Assembly: GCF_027563465.1 (NCBI RefSeq)
Contig: NZ_JAPFQA010000003.1
Location: 248,001-312,000, forward strand
Source of the DNA: Mesorhizobium qingshengii
GTDB taxonomy: Bacteria; Pseudomonadota; Alphaproteobacteria; Rhizobiales; Rhizobiaceae
Length of the DNA stretch: 64,000 nt
Reading direction: 5' to 3'
Shown here: one piece after another, positions 1-8,602 of the stretch
Position numbering within the stretch: the first letter of the stretch is position 1
Layout of the letters: the number at the start of each line of letters is the position of its first letter
The notes under the pieces: generated by a model
Seen by the model: the letters and a program-made list of their open reading frames with translations, nothing else
The model's database searches: none
Told to the model about the DNA's origin: nothing
Program-made: the position numbers and the translations under genes

Positions 1-138
1 GGTGCACAGATCATGGTGTGCGGGGGTCGCGAGATGGCGGCAGGGGTCATGGGCGCCCTTGCCGAGGTGCTCGCGCCGGCGGGCCTCACCCCCATCGCGC
101 TCAAGGCCCAAGGGAGGTATGTTGAAGATGTCTACTGA
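1..138 (+). CDS. C-terminal end of a flavodoxin/sulfite-reductase-type NADPH reductase (partial)
   Basis: The reading frame is open from the first base to a TGA at 136-138 and encodes 45 residues. It contains a VCGGREMA stretch followed by an ending in RYVEDVY. Both are typical of the NADP-binding end of CysJ/cytochrome P450-reductase-like flavoproteins, where the last aromatic residue stacks on the flavin. The rest of the gene lies outside the window. Its last codons overlap the start of apbE (128), so the two are probably translationally coupled. The pairing suggests a membrane flavoprotein electron-transfer module whose FMN is attached by ApbE. The family is fairly clear from the C-terminus; the exact subtype is not. 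Confidence 0.7.
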   Translation, partial: GAQIMVCGGREMAAGVMGALAEVLAPAGLTPIALKAQGRYVEDVY

Positions 139-1093
139 CCTTGCCCGCCACGCGTTGAGCGGCGCCACGATGGGAACACGGTGGTCGACGCTTCTCCATG
201 CGCCACCCGCGACCGACATCGCCGCGCTCTCGGCCGCCCTGGCCCGCGCTGTCGACCGCGTCGACCGCCAGATGTCCACATGGAAGCCGGACAGCGACCT
301 GATGCGCCTGAATGCGGCGGCGCCGGGCATCTGGGTGCCCCTGCCCGCCGAGCTTATGCGGGTTTTGGCCAAGGGGCTGGAGATCGGGCGCGCCTCGGGA
401 GGAGCTTTCGATATCGGCCTGGGAAGCCTGGTCAATATCTGGGGTTTCGGTCCGGTGGGGACGAAGCCAGACGCCGCGGCTATCCAGGCTGCCCTGCGCA
501 AGGAGCAACCGCCATGTCACGAGATGCTCGAACTGGATATGGCGGATGGGCGCGCGCGCAAACACGCACAATTGCAACTGGATCTATCGGGCATCGCCAA
601 GGGTCATGGCGTGGACGAGATGATGCGGGTTGTCACGGCTTTCGGAGTGGCCAACGCACTCGTCGGCCTTGACGGAGAGCTCAAGGCGTGCGGCACCAAA
701 CCGGACGGCGCGCCTTGGAGGGTGGCCGTGGAAAAGCCCGACTACGAGACACGCGGCCCGTTGGGTGTGATCACCTTGCGGGACGCCGCTGTCGCGACCT
801 CCGGCGACTACCGGCACTGGGTGGATATGGGCGGAAAGCGCTTGTCCCATGCGATGGACCGATCGCGCGGCGGTCCGGCTGACAATGGAACCGCATCGGT
901 GTCGGTCGTCGCCTCAAGCTGCATGGACGCCGATGCGTGGGCTACGGCGCTCATGGTTCTCGGAGCGGTGGAAGGAAAGGCCCTCGCTTTGAAGCAAGGC
1001 CTCGACGCGCTGTTTATCCAGCGCACTGGCGAAGAGCTCGTCCAGATCGCTGTCGGCCCTGTCTTCGGGCCTGCCCACGCAGGGCCGAAATAG
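128..1093 (+). CDS. apbE: FAD:protein FMN transferase (ApbE family)
   Basis: ApbE enzymes split FAD and link FMN covalently to a Thr/Ser of partner flavoproteins, usually on the periplasmic side. The protein shows the family hallmarks in order: the N-terminal MGTRWS segment, a GGAFDIGLGSLVNIWGFG core, DLSGIAKGHGVD, and a C-terminal ATSGDYRHW followed by a conserved Asp/Thr region (MDADAWATALMVLG). I prefer the ATG at 128 because AGGGAGG lies 10 bases upstream; an earlier ATG at 119 is too close to it. The protein is 321 residues and has no clear signal peptide, so it may act on a cytoplasmic or inner-face substrate. It overlaps the upstream reductase gene and precedes a ferric-reductase-like flavocytochrome. 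Confidence 0.88.
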   Translation: MSTDLARHALSGATMGTRWSTLLHAPPATDIAALSAALARAVDRVDRQMSTWKPDSDLMRLNAAAPGIWVPLPAELMRVLAKGLEIGRASGGAFDIGLGSLVNIWGFGPVGTKPDAAAIQAALRKEQPPCHEMLELDMADGRARKHAQLQLDLSGIAKGHGVDEMMRVVTAFGVANALVGLDGELKACGTKPDGAPWRVAVEKPDYETRGPLGVITLRDAAVATSGDYRHWVDMGGKRLSHAMDRSRGGPADNGTASVSVVASSCMDADAWATALMVLGAVEGKALALKQGLDALFIQRTGEELVQIAVGPVFGPAHAGPK

Positions 1094-1130
1094 ATCGCTC
1101 GGCAATCAAGCATGCCGGTCGTGGCGGCGC

Positions 1131-1144
1131 TTGATCGATGTCAA
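1131..1144. promoter_or_regulatory. Candidate FixK/FNR box upstream of the ferric-reductase-like gene
   Basis: TTGATCGATGTCAA fits TTGA-N6-TCAA, and differs from the full anaerobox TTGAT-N4-ATCAA at one position. Its centre (1137.5) is about 70 bases before the ATG at 1208. With activation from -41.5, transcription would start near 1179, which also argues against the upstream GTG at 1172 as start codon. Binding by FixK or FNR is inferred. Confidence 0.5.
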
Positions 1145-1207
1145 TGACACCTGCTCTCTGCGGCGCAAGACGTGAACTTTGACTTACCGGGAAAGACGTC
1201 GAGCGCC

Positions 1208-2560
1208 ATGCGGCACATCAAGATTGCATTCTGGGGCCTGCTGGTACTGCTGAGCATTCTATGGCTGGCCGCCGAACCTTCGGTATTCCAACCGGAGAGT
1301 TTCATGGCTCTTCGCGGTGCAATGGTCCAGTACAGCGGTGTCATCGCCATGGGCGTGATGAGCGTCGCGATGGTCCTGGCGCTGCGTCCGCGCTGGCCGG
1401 AACGGTGGTTCGGCGGGTTGGACAAGATGTACCGCTTGCACAAGTGGCTCGGCATCGCGGCATTGGTTGTCTCCGTGGTTCACTGGCTCTGGAGCCAGGG
1501 GCCGAAATGGGCGATCGGGTGGGGCTGGCTGGAGCGTCCGGCACGCGGCGAGAGACCAGCGGTCGAAAACCCGGTCGAGGCGTTCTTCATGAGCTTGCGC
1601 GGTTCCGCGGAAGGGCTGGGCGAATGGGTATTCTATGCCGCCGTGCTGCTGATCGCCTTGGCGCTGCTCAAGTATTTTCCCTACCGGCTCTTCTACAAGA
1701 CACACCGCCTTCTCGCGGTCGCCTATCTTGTGCTGGTTTTCCACGCGGTCGTGCTGACCGAGTTCCGCTACTGGACCTCGCCGATTGGCGTGGCGATGGC
1801 GCTGCTCCTGGCGGCGGGCACCTATGCGGCGGCGATCGTGCTGCTCCGTCGCGTCGGTGCTGGCCGGAAGGTTCAGGGCAGGATCGCCTCGCTTCACTAC
1901 TATCCTGGCGTACGAGCTCTCGAGACCGAGATCGAGGTGCCGCACGGATGGCCGGGCCACAAGCCCGGTCAGTTCGCCTTCGCGACATCGGACAGCTCCG
2001 AAGGCGCGCACCCCTACACCATCGCCTCGGGCTGGAACGACAAGGATCGCAGGATCACCTTTGTTACCAAGGAACTGGGAGACCATACCGGCCGGTTGCG
2101 CGAAAAGCTGCGCATCGGGCAAGATGTAAAGATCGAAGGGCCATATGGCTGTTTCGACTTCGATAACGGCCAGCCGCGACAAATCTGGATCGGTGGCGGC
2201 ATCGGCATCACGCCGTTCATTGCCGGCATGAAGCACATCGCACTGGAGCGGCATGCGAAGCCGGATCGGCCCTCACTGGCGATCGACCTGTTTCATACGA
2301 CCGCCGACTACGACGAGGCAGCCATCGCCAAGCTGAAAGCAGACGCCGAGGCCGCGAACATCCGCCTGCATGTCCTGGTCGACACTCGCGATGGGCTCCT
2401 GACTGGCGACCGCATCCGGGCCGAAGTGCCGGAATGGCACGTGGCCAGCATCTGGTTCTGCGGTCCCGCGGGCTTCGGCGAGGCGCTGCGCAAGGATTTT
2501 GCCGCGCACGGGTTGCCCGTGGAGGAGCGGTTTCACCAGGAATTGTTCGCCATGAGATAA
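1208..2560 (+). CDS. Ferric-reductase-like transmembrane flavocytochrome with FAD/NAD domain
   Basis: The N-terminal half has about six hydrophobic segments with the His-bearing helices of ferric-reductase-like b-type cytochromes (HKWLGIAALVVSVVHWLW and THRLLAVAYLVLVFHAVVL). The C-terminal half is a ferredoxin-reductase module with HPYTIAS for FAD, WIGGGIGITPF for NAD(P)H, and a terminal FHQELFAMR. It should pass electrons from NAD(P)H through FAD and heme across the membrane; the acceptor (ferric iron, a quinone or a periplasmic partner) cannot be told. I chose ATG 1208 (MRHIKIAFWGLL) over GTG 1172 because homologues begin near the first helix and the FixK-like box implies a later transcript start. 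The protein is 450 residues. It follows apbE, consistent with a redox operon. Confidence 0.85.
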   Translation: MRHIKIAFWGLLVLLSILWLAAEPSVFQPESFMALRGAMVQYSGVIAMGVMSVAMVLALRPRWPERWFGGLDKMYRLHKWLGIAALVVSVVHWLWSQGPKWAIGWGWLERPARGERPAVENPVEAFFMSLRGSAEGLGEWVFYAAVLLIALALLKYFPYRLFYKTHRLLAVAYLVLVFHAVVLTEFRYWTSPIGVAMALLLAAGTYAAAIVLLRRVGAGRKVQGRIASLHYYPGVRALETEIEVPHGWPGHKPGQFAFATSDSSEGAHPYTIASGWNDKDRRITFVTKELGDHTGRLREKLRIGQDVKIEGPYGCFDFDNGQPRQIWIGGGIGITPFIAGMKHIALERHAKPDRPSLAIDLFHTTADYDEAAIAKLKADAEAANIRLHVLVDTRDGLLTGDRIRAEVPEWHVASIWFCGPAGFGEALRKDFAAHGLPVEERFHQELFAMR

Positions 2561-2694
2561 GGGTACTCGCAAGCCTCTCTCCAGTCCGGCAGAAACGGCA
2601 TTTTTTGACGGTATGTCGGGGAGGGGGCTGTTCGCATGCCGCATGAACTCACAACCATCCAACCTTCGGCGACCTGACCGCCGCTGGGACGCAT

Positions 2695-2708
2695 TTGCGG
2701 TGGATCAA
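2695..2708. promoter_or_regulatory. Candidate FixK-type box upstream of the universal stress protein gene
   Basis: TTGCGGTGGATCAA matches the relaxed FixK2-type pattern TTG(A/C)-N6-(T/G)CAA. Its centre is about 84 bases before the preferred ATG (2786). A -10-like TAGGAA lies at 2731-2736, about 30 bases downstream, as expected for a class II CRP/FNR promoter. It is the second such box within 1.6 kb. Regulation is inferred. Confidence 0.42.
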
Positions 2709-2785
2709 AGCCCGCCTCGTCCATGCCGGCTAGGAATGTTGCGAACGGTGGCCGTTTGGCCCTGCGGCAACGGAGGCGAGATCCA

Positions 2786-3622
2786 ATGAAGCTTATGGCA
2801 ACCCTCTGTCTGGCGACCTATCCAGATGCGAACTCCCTGGCAATTGCCGCGAACTCGGTTGCCGTCGTGAAGCAGCTCGACGCGACGCTTCATGCAATCG
2901 CCATCAACGTCGATATTCCCGACGTTTCGAACGCGCTGTCGCGCTACCTGCTCGATCTCCCCAGCAAGATCCGGGAGGTCGAGGCGACCAGCCGCAGGCA
3001 TGGCAAGACCTTGCTGGAGGCCGTGGCCAAGGAGGCCTCACAAGGCGCGGTGGTCCTGACCACGCAGGAGATCGCGGCGGCGCCGGCCCTGATGGGCGAT
3101 GTCGCCGCAAACCAGTGCCGCTACTTAGATCTCTGTCTCGTCGGCCTGGCACCTGACAATCCGGCGGCGCGCATGATCGCCGAGGCCATACTGTTCGGTG
3201 CGGGCCGGCCGACGCTCCTTCTCCCCGACGCAATGGATGTCGGTGCGCTTGACCATGTCGTCATCGCCTGGGACGGCAGCCGCGTGGCGGCACGGGCCGT
3301 CGCCGACGCACGGCCGTTCCTGGAGCGGGCCTCGAGGGTAACCATCGTCAGCGCGACCGACGAAAAGCCGCTGCCTGGAAAGGATATCGGCGAACGCCTT
3401 GCCGAGGGCCTGAGGATGCGCGGACTGACGGCCGATGCCGCATCGATCCAGGCTGGAGATCGTTCGATCGGCGCCGCTCTCCAGGAGCATGCCCTCAAGA
3501 TCGGCGGCAACCTGCTGGTCATGGGTGGATATGGCCATTCGCGGGTCAGGGACTTCGTGCTCGGCGGCGCAACGGAGGGTGTCCTCGCCGACCTGCGCCT
3601 GCCTGTCCTGCTGTCGCACTAG
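2786..3622 (+). CDS. Universal stress protein (UspA domain)
   Basis: This is a 278-residue protein with a C-terminal UspA fold. LDHVVIAWDGSRVAARAVADA forms the first strand and helix, and VMGGYGHSRVRDFVLGGATEGVL holds the ATP-binding glycine-rich motif of nucleotide-binding Usp proteins. The N-terminal half looks like a degenerate second Usp domain, so this is a tandem-type Usp. ATG 2786 is chosen because GGAGG sits 9 bases upstream. Usp proteins of this kind are often induced by oxygen limitation or stress in rhizobia, which fits the FixK-like box in front. The next gene starts 11 bases after the stop, so the two are probably co-transcribed. Confidence 0.88.
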   Translation: MKLMATLCLATYPDANSLAIAANSVAVVKQLDATLHAIAINVDIPDVSNALSRYLLDLPSKIREVEATSRRHGKTLLEAVAKEASQGAVVLTTQEIAAAPALMGDVAANQCRYLDLCLVGLAPDNPAARMIAEAILFGAGRPTLLLPDAMDVGALDHVVIAWDGSRVAARAVADARPFLERASRVTIVSATDEKPLPGKDIGERLAEGLRMRGLTADAASIQAGDRSIGAALQEHALKIGGNLLVMGGYGHSRVRDFVLGGATEGVLADLRLPVLLSH

Positions 3623-3633
3623 GGATCGGTGGC

Positions 3634-5247
3634 ATGAGCGGCAATCGCGGCGCCGATCCTGTTCTACGCTGCCACGGCGCTGCCCACGGCGTTACCGGCT
3701 CTTGCTATGAGATCGAAACGCCGCGCGCACGGGTTCTCGTCGACTGCGGCCTCTTCCAGGGGTCGAAGTCCGAGCGGGCGTTGAACTATGGCGCGTTCCC
3801 GTTCCCGCCGGAGGCGATTGACGCCGTCATCCTGACGCATGCGCATATCGACCACAGCGGCCTTCTGCCGAAACTGGTCAAGCAGGGTTTTTCCGGTCCG
3901 ATCCATACGACCAGGGCCACGATCGATCTTTGCTCGGTCATGCTGCCGGATGCCGCGCATATCCAGGAGACGGAGGTGGAACATCTGAACCGTCGCAACG
4001 CGCAGCGCGGGTTGCCGCTGGTCGAGCCGATCTACAGGCTCCAGGATGCCGCCGCATGCATGACCTTGTTCCGGGCCCTGGAATATGGCGAATGGACCGC
4101 CGTCGCCGAGGGTCTTCGTGCCCGCTTCTGGAACGCTGGCCATTTGCTCGGTTCCGCCTCCGTCGAGCTCGAGATCGACCTGGATCATCAGAACACGCCG
4201 ATGCGCCTGTTGTTTTCAGGCGACATTGGACCCGGCCACAAGCTGCTGCAGACCGATCCGGAGGGTCCGGCCGGTGTCGACTATCTCGTCTGCGAATCCA
4301 CCTATGGCGACCGGGACCGTCCGGATGTCTCGCCGGAACAGCGGCGATCCATGCTCGGCGACGTGGTGCGTGGCGCTGCCGAGGCGAGCGGCCCGCTTAT
4401 CGTTCCCTCCTTCGCCGTCGAGCGGACACAGGAATTGCTGGTGGACCTCTATCAGCTCATGAAGTCAGGAGAGGTGCCGACAGCCCCGGTCTTCGTCGAC
4501 TCGCCGCTGGCGACCCGCGCCAGCGCGATATTCGAGCGGCATGCCGACGACATCGAACAGGGCGACGTGCTGCGTCAGGCTCTCGGTTCACCCCAACTGC
4601 GCTTCACCGAAACCGTGGAACAAAGCAAGGCGATCAACCGCCTGACTGGCTTCTTTGTGGTGATCGCCGCCAGCGGCATGTGCGACGCTGGGCGCATTCG
4701 TCATCATCTCAAGGCAAACCTGTGGCGCAGGAACGCCACGGTGATGATGGCGGGGTACCAGGCCCAGGGGTCGCTTGGCAGGATCCTGCTCGACGGCGCG
4801 CGGCGCGTGCGCATTCAGGGCGAAGAGGTCGAGGTCAAGGCACGTATCAGCCTATTCGACCTTTATTCCGGCCACGCCGATGCCGGCGAACTGGTCGCTT
4901 GGGTCAAGGCCCGAGGTCCGGTGAAGCAGGCGGTGTTCCTGACGCATGGCGAGGAAGCTGGACTTGGCGGCCTGCGCGGAAGGCTCGCAGGGTTGATCCC
5001 CGACGACAGGATCATCATGCCGAGGCTGGACGATGCTTTCCAATTGACACCCGGCGGCTGTCTGCCGATCGACGTCAATGAGCCGCGCCGCCTGAAGCCG
5101 GAGAAGATTGCCCGCCTTGATTGGCACAATGATCTTTCAAAACTTCTCCTCGACGTCACCGAGGTGGTCAATGCCGCGGCCGACGACCGAGGTCGCGCCG
5201 CCGTCATCAGACGAATGCGGCGCGCGCTTGAAACCGACGGCCAGTAG
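3634..5247 (+). CDS. Beta-CASP metallo-beta-lactamase-fold hydrolase (RNase/CPSF-like)
   Basis: The 537-residue protein has the metallo-beta-lactamase metal motif HAHIDH at residues 69-74, a further His at GHLLGSAS, the Asp of FSGDIGP, and then beta-CASP motifs: PSFAVERTQELL (A), AASGMCDAGRIRHHL (B) and SGHADAGEL (C), followed by a C-terminal FLTHGE. This is the layout of CPSF-73/archaeal aCPSF-type nucleases, so Zn-dependent RNA cleavage is the expected chemistry. In bacteria these proteins are often found with universal stress proteins and micro-oxic genes, and their substrates are poorly known. The gene lies 11 bases after the usp gene. The substrate is not inferable. Confidence 0.86.
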   Translation: MSGNRGADPVLRCHGAAHGVTGSCYEIETPRARVLVDCGLFQGSKSERALNYGAFPFPPEAIDAVILTHAHIDHSGLLPKLVKQGFSGPIHTTRATIDLCSVMLPDAAHIQETEVEHLNRRNAQRGLPLVEPIYRLQDAAACMTLFRALEYGEWTAVAEGLRARFWNAGHLLGSASVELEIDLDHQNTPMRLLFSGDIGPGHKLLQTDPEGPAGVDYLVCESTYGDRDRPDVSPEQRRSMLGDVVRGAAEASGPLIVPSFAVERTQELLVDLYQLMKSGEVPTAPVFVDSPLATRASAIFERHADDIEQGDVLRQALGSPQLRFTETVEQSKAINRLTGFFVVIAASGMCDAGRIRHHLKANLWRRNATVMMAGYQAQGSLGRILLDGARRVRIQGEEVEVKARISLFDLYSGHADAGELVAWVKARGPVKQAVFLTHGEEAGLGGLRGRLAGLIPDDRIIMPRLDDAFQLTPGGCLPIDVNEPRRLKPEKIARLDWHNDLSKLLLDVTEVVNAAADDRGRAAVIRRMRRALETDGQ

Positions 5248-5406
5248 AGGCCGCTCGAATATTCAGGCTAAGGTAGCGCGGCCGGAAACCCAAAAAGCGG
5301 ATATCACCGGGCCTGCGGCGCGAAGCCGACATGGTACAAATGTCCGAGATCAGCAGTTTTGCTCTGCGGACCCTCCCTCGACCAAGTGCCGAGCATCCAT
5401 TTGGCA

Positions 5407-6546
5407 CTACACTATCAGTTCCGGCCCCGCTTGTTCAAAACAGGGCAGTCCGCAAAGCTTGAGGCCCGTTACTATTTCGTCCAGGATGATATCGAGGACC
5501 TTTGCGGCGCCGACCTCGCCGGCAACGGCGCCGAACAGGGCGGCTCTGCCGATGGCCGATGCGCGGGCGCCGCGTGCCTTGGCCTTTATGATGTCCATGC
5601 CGGTGCGGATACCGGAATCGATTATGATCGGCACCCTGGCACCGAGTGCCTGGTGGATGGCGGGCAACGCATCGATGCTCGATATGGCACCGTCGAGCTG
5701 GCGGCCGCCGTGGTTGGACACCCAGATACCGTCGGCGCCGGCCGCCACCAGGTTCGCCGCATCGTGCGGGTGCAAGACACCCTTCACCAGCAGCCGGCCC
5801 TTCCACCAGTCACGGATCCGGCGGAAATCGTCCCAGGTGAAGCCGGCATGGAGGTTGCTGCCGACACGCGCGGCGATCGTCAAGCCGGTGCTGGTGTCTC
5901 CGAGGTGGCCGCGGACATTCTCGAATCGCGGCAGCCCGCCGCGCAACATGCGTAGCGACCAGCCAGGATGGAGCATGGCTTCCCAGAGATGCCGGGGCGA
6001 GGGGCGCAGCGGGATCGATATGCCGTTCCGGAGATCCTTTTCGCGCTTGCCGCCAACCTGCAGATCGACGGTTACAACCAGGGTCGAATAGCCGAATTCT
6101 TCCGCTCGCCGCACCAGCTGGCGGTTGAAGTCGAAATCCTTAAGCACGTAGAGCTGGAACCAGAGCGGTCCCTGGACAGCTCTCGCCATGCGTTCGATGC
6201 TCGTCGTTGCCATGGTGGACAGCGTGTAGGGGATGCCGCGCGCGGCCGCCGCCCGGGCGATGGCGATGTCGGCCTCGGGCCTGACCAGTGCGCAGGAACC
6301 CATCGGGCTGATCACCAGCGGCGCCGGCAGGGTCTCGGACCACAGCGATGTGGAAAGGTCCGGCCGGGAGACGTCGGTCAGCACACGCGGCAGCAGCCTG
6401 ATTTTCTCGAAATCGCTGCGGTTGGCGTTGAGGGTGAGCTCCTGTCCTGCCCCGCCATCGACGAATTCGAAGACCGACTTCGGCAGGCGGCGGTGGGCAA
6501 GGGCGCGGAAATCCTCTGCCGAGACAATGCGATGGAGCGCTGTCAC
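5407..6546 (-). CDS. FMN-dependent alpha-hydroxy-acid oxidase/dehydrogenase (LldD/MdlB-like)
   Basis: The 379-residue protein belongs to the family that oxidises L-lactate, glycolate or mandelate to 2-oxo acids using FMN. Visible motifs are FVDGGAGQE near the N-terminus, SPMGSCALVRPEAD, FQLYVLKD, the catalytic SNHGGRQLDG with the proton-abstracting His, and IIDSGIRTGMDI plus GRAALFGAVAGE for the phosphate site. The Tyr usually present as DY(I/L)xGGA is Phe here (FEFVDGGA), which may alter substrate binding. It overlaps the end of the downstream-reading dehydrogenase gene by 4 bases, so it is the last gene of an operon with the 6543 and 7717 genes. The substrate is unknown. Confidence 0.85.
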   Translation of the reverse strand: MTALHRIVSAEDFRALAHRRLPKSVFEFVDGGAGQELTLNANRSDFEKIRLLPRVLTDVSRPDLSTSLWSETLPAPLVISPMGSCALVRPEADIAIARAAAARGIPYTLSTMATTSIERMARAVQGPLWFQLYVLKDFDFNRQLVRRAEEFGYSTLVVTVDLQVGGKREKDLRNGISIPLRPSPRHLWEAMLHPGWSLRMLRGGLPRFENVRGHLGDTSTGLTIAARVGSNLHAGFTWDDFRRIRDWWKGRLLVKGVLHPHDAANLVAAGADGIWVSNHGGRQLDGAISSIDALPAIHQALGARVPIIIDSGIRTGMDIIKAKARGARASAIGRAALFGAVAGEVGAAKVLDIILDEIVTGLKLCGLPCFEQAGPELIV

Positions 6547-7691
6547 CTCACGTCTCTCCCGCCGTCATCGCCGGTCTGGTCATGACTGCTTAATCCCGGG
6601 ACCGTCGCGAGCCGGTCACAGACGGCATGGGCTATCTTATGGGTCGACGCGCTGCCTTTCAGGTCGGCGCTGAGAAGGCCGCCAGCCAGGCAGTCTTCCG
6701 TCACACGGCGGATGCGACCGGCGGCCCGATTGAGCTTCTCGTCGCCATGTTTGTGGCCAAGCCAGTCCAGCATCAATGCCGCCGAAAGGATCGTCCCATA
6801 GGGATTGGCAATACCCTTGCCGGCGATGTCGGGAGCCGAACCGTGCGCGGCCTGGAAGAAGCCGTTCGTCTCGCCGATCTCGGCAGAGGGCGCCATGCCC
6901 ATTCCGCCGACCGTCGCGGCGGCAAGGTCGGACAGGATGTCGCCGAACATGTTCTCGCTGACGATGACGTTGAAATGGCCGGGCTTCAGCACGAGGTGCA
7001 TCGCCATGGCGTCGACCAGCGCGTGCTCGGTCGCGATGTCGGGATAGCCCTTCGCCACCTCGTCGAAGACGGAGCGGAAGAAGGCGTAGCTGCGCAGCAC
7101 GTTGGCCTTGTCGCAGCAGGTGACCCGGCGCACGCCGTCGCGAGGGGCGCCGCTAGACTTGCGCGCCAGTTCGAAGGCCTTGCGCACGATGCGCTCGATG
7201 CCGGGGCGCGTCTGCACCAGCGTGTCAACAGCGACCTCGCCGCGCAACAGCGCACCCGAGCCGCGCGCGGCGTAAAGCCCTTCGCTGTTCTCGCGCAGGA
7301 TGATGAAGTCGATGTCGCCTGCCTTCACCCCGCTCAACGGGCTCGGCACACCTTCGAAGAGTCGGATGGGGCGGATGTTGGCGTAGAGGTCGAGTTCGAA
7401 GCGAAGCCTGAGCGTGAAATCCAGCCCTGCTTCGGTGCCGTCCGGGTGGACCACGCCGGGCAGGCCGCCCGCGCCATGCAGGATCGCATCGGCCGCCCGG
7501 CAGGCCTGGAAAGTCGGCTCGGGAAAACTCTGGCCGGTCTTCAGGAAGTGCTCCGCACCGGCCGGATACTCGGTGAAGCGCAGCGGGTTGACGGGGCCGA
7601 GTGCGGCCTTCACCACCTCGACGGTGGCGGCGCAGACTTCAGGGCCGATGCCGTCGCCATGCACGACCGCGATCTCGTAGACTTCCTTCAC
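6543..7691 (-). CDS. Isocitrate/isopropylmalate/tartrate dehydrogenase family protein
   Basis: This family oxidatively decarboxylates beta-hydroxy acids (isopropylmalate, tartrate/malate) with NAD(P). The 382-residue protein shows HGDGIGPEV at the N-terminus, the substrate Arg cluster LRLRFELDLYANIRPIR, the RENSEGLY loop, the catalytic Lys in CCDKANVLR, the Asp ligands in SENMFGDILSDL, and the NAD-site HGSAPDIAGKGIANP. The GTG at 7691 is preferred to an ATG at 7736, because the latter overlaps the preceding SDR gene. The neighbourhood (hydroxyacid oxidase, SDR) suggests sugar-acid or hydroxy-acid catabolism, not leucine synthesis. A C-terminal tail after VPGLSS is longer than usual. Confidence 0.85.
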   Translation of the reverse strand: MKEVYEIAVVHGDGIGPEVCAATVEVVKAALGPVNPLRFTEYPAGAEHFLKTGQSFPEPTFQACRAADAILHGAGGLPGVVHPDGTEAGLDFTLRLRFELDLYANIRPIRLFEGVPSPLSGVKAGDIDFIILRENSEGLYAARGSGALLRGEVAVDTLVQTRPGIERIVRKAFELARKSSGAPRDGVRRVTCCDKANVLRSYAFFRSVFDEVAKGYPDIATEHALVDAMAMHLVLKPGHFNVIVSENMFGDILSDLAAATVGGMGMAPSAEIGETNGFFQAAHGSAPDIAGKGIANPYGTILSAALMLDWLGHKHGDEKLNRAAGRIRRVTEDCLAGGLLSADLKGSASTHKIAHAVCDRLATVPGLSSHDQTGDDGGRDVR

Positions 7692-7716
7692 CGCCGAACC
7701 CCCATGCGCCAGAATC

Positions 7717-8460
7717 TCAAATGCACTTGCCGCCATCGACGTTGAGGTCGACGCCGGTGATCATGCTGGCCTCGTCGGAACACAGGAAGGCGGCAGCATT
7801 GCCCATATCCGCCGGTGTCGACAGCCGGCCGATCGGAATGGTGGCGACGACGCGGGCGCGGTTCTCCTCCCCGGAGCCGATGAAGGTGGACAGGAGCGGC
7901 GTGTCGCCGGCGACCGGGTTGATGGCGTTGACGCGGATGCCGAAGGGGGCGAGTTCCACCGCCATCGCGCGGGTGGCGGCGATCGCCCAGCCCTTGGAGG
8001 CGTTGTACCAGGTGAGGTTCGGGCGCGGTGAGACGCCGCCGGTGGAGGCGACATTGAGGATGGCGCCCGATCTGAAGGATTTGAAATGCGGGACGACCGC
8101 GCGGGCGCCGTTGTAGATCGAGCGCATGTTGACGTTGGCGATCCTGTCGAACAGGCCTTCGTCCATCGTCTCCAGCGGCAGCGGCGGCTGCGCGACGCCG
8201 GCATTGTTGACCAGTATGTCGAGGCCGCCAAAGGCCGAGCGGGCGAGATCGGCGGCCGCCACGAAGCTCTCCAGTGTCGAAACGTCGCCGACGATCGGCC
8301 GCACATTCTGACCGACCTCGCTCGCGACCCGCGAAGCAGCCTCTCCGTCGCGGTCCATGAGCACGACCAGCGCGCCCTCGGTGATGAATTTCCCGACGAT
8401 GCCTTCGCCAAAACCCGAACCGCCACCGGTGACGATGGCGACCTTGCCAGCAAGTCTCAT
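7717..8460 (-). CDS. SDR-family oxidoreductase
   Basis: This is a 247-residue classical short-chain dehydrogenase. It shows TGGGSGFGEGI for NAD(P), NNAGVAQ, the catalytic Ser within NVASTGG, YNASKGW (Tyr and Lys), and a C-terminal GVDLNVDGGKCI. It probably oxidises a secondary alcohol in the same pathway as the two genes downstream, which lie 25 bases further on and then overlap. It is divergent from the aldehyde dehydrogenase gene across a 142-base gap that should hold both promoters. SDR substrate specificity cannot be read from sequence. Confidence 0.85.
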   Translation of the reverse strand: MRLAGKVAIVTGGGSGFGEGIVGKFITEGALVVLMDRDGEAASRVASEVGQNVRPIVGDVSTLESFVAAADLARSAFGGLDILVNNAGVAQPPLPLETMDEGLFDRIANVNMRSIYNGARAVVPHFKSFRSGAILNVASTGGVSPRPNLTWYNASKGWAIAATRAMAVELAPFGIRVNAINPVAGDTPLLSTFIGSGEENRARVVATIPIGRLSTPADMGNAAAFLCSDEASMITGVDLNVDGGKCI

Positions 8461-8602
8461 ATCTGTTCCTCCGTTGACGGCACCATCGGGGAAGTCGCTC
8501 GTGTTGCACAGTCCGATTATCTGAACGCCCTTTTAGCTTTCCTGGTTTGAGGTCGGCGGCGGCGGGAGTAATAGTCGCGGCGGAATTCGTGAGGAGGAAG
8601 AG

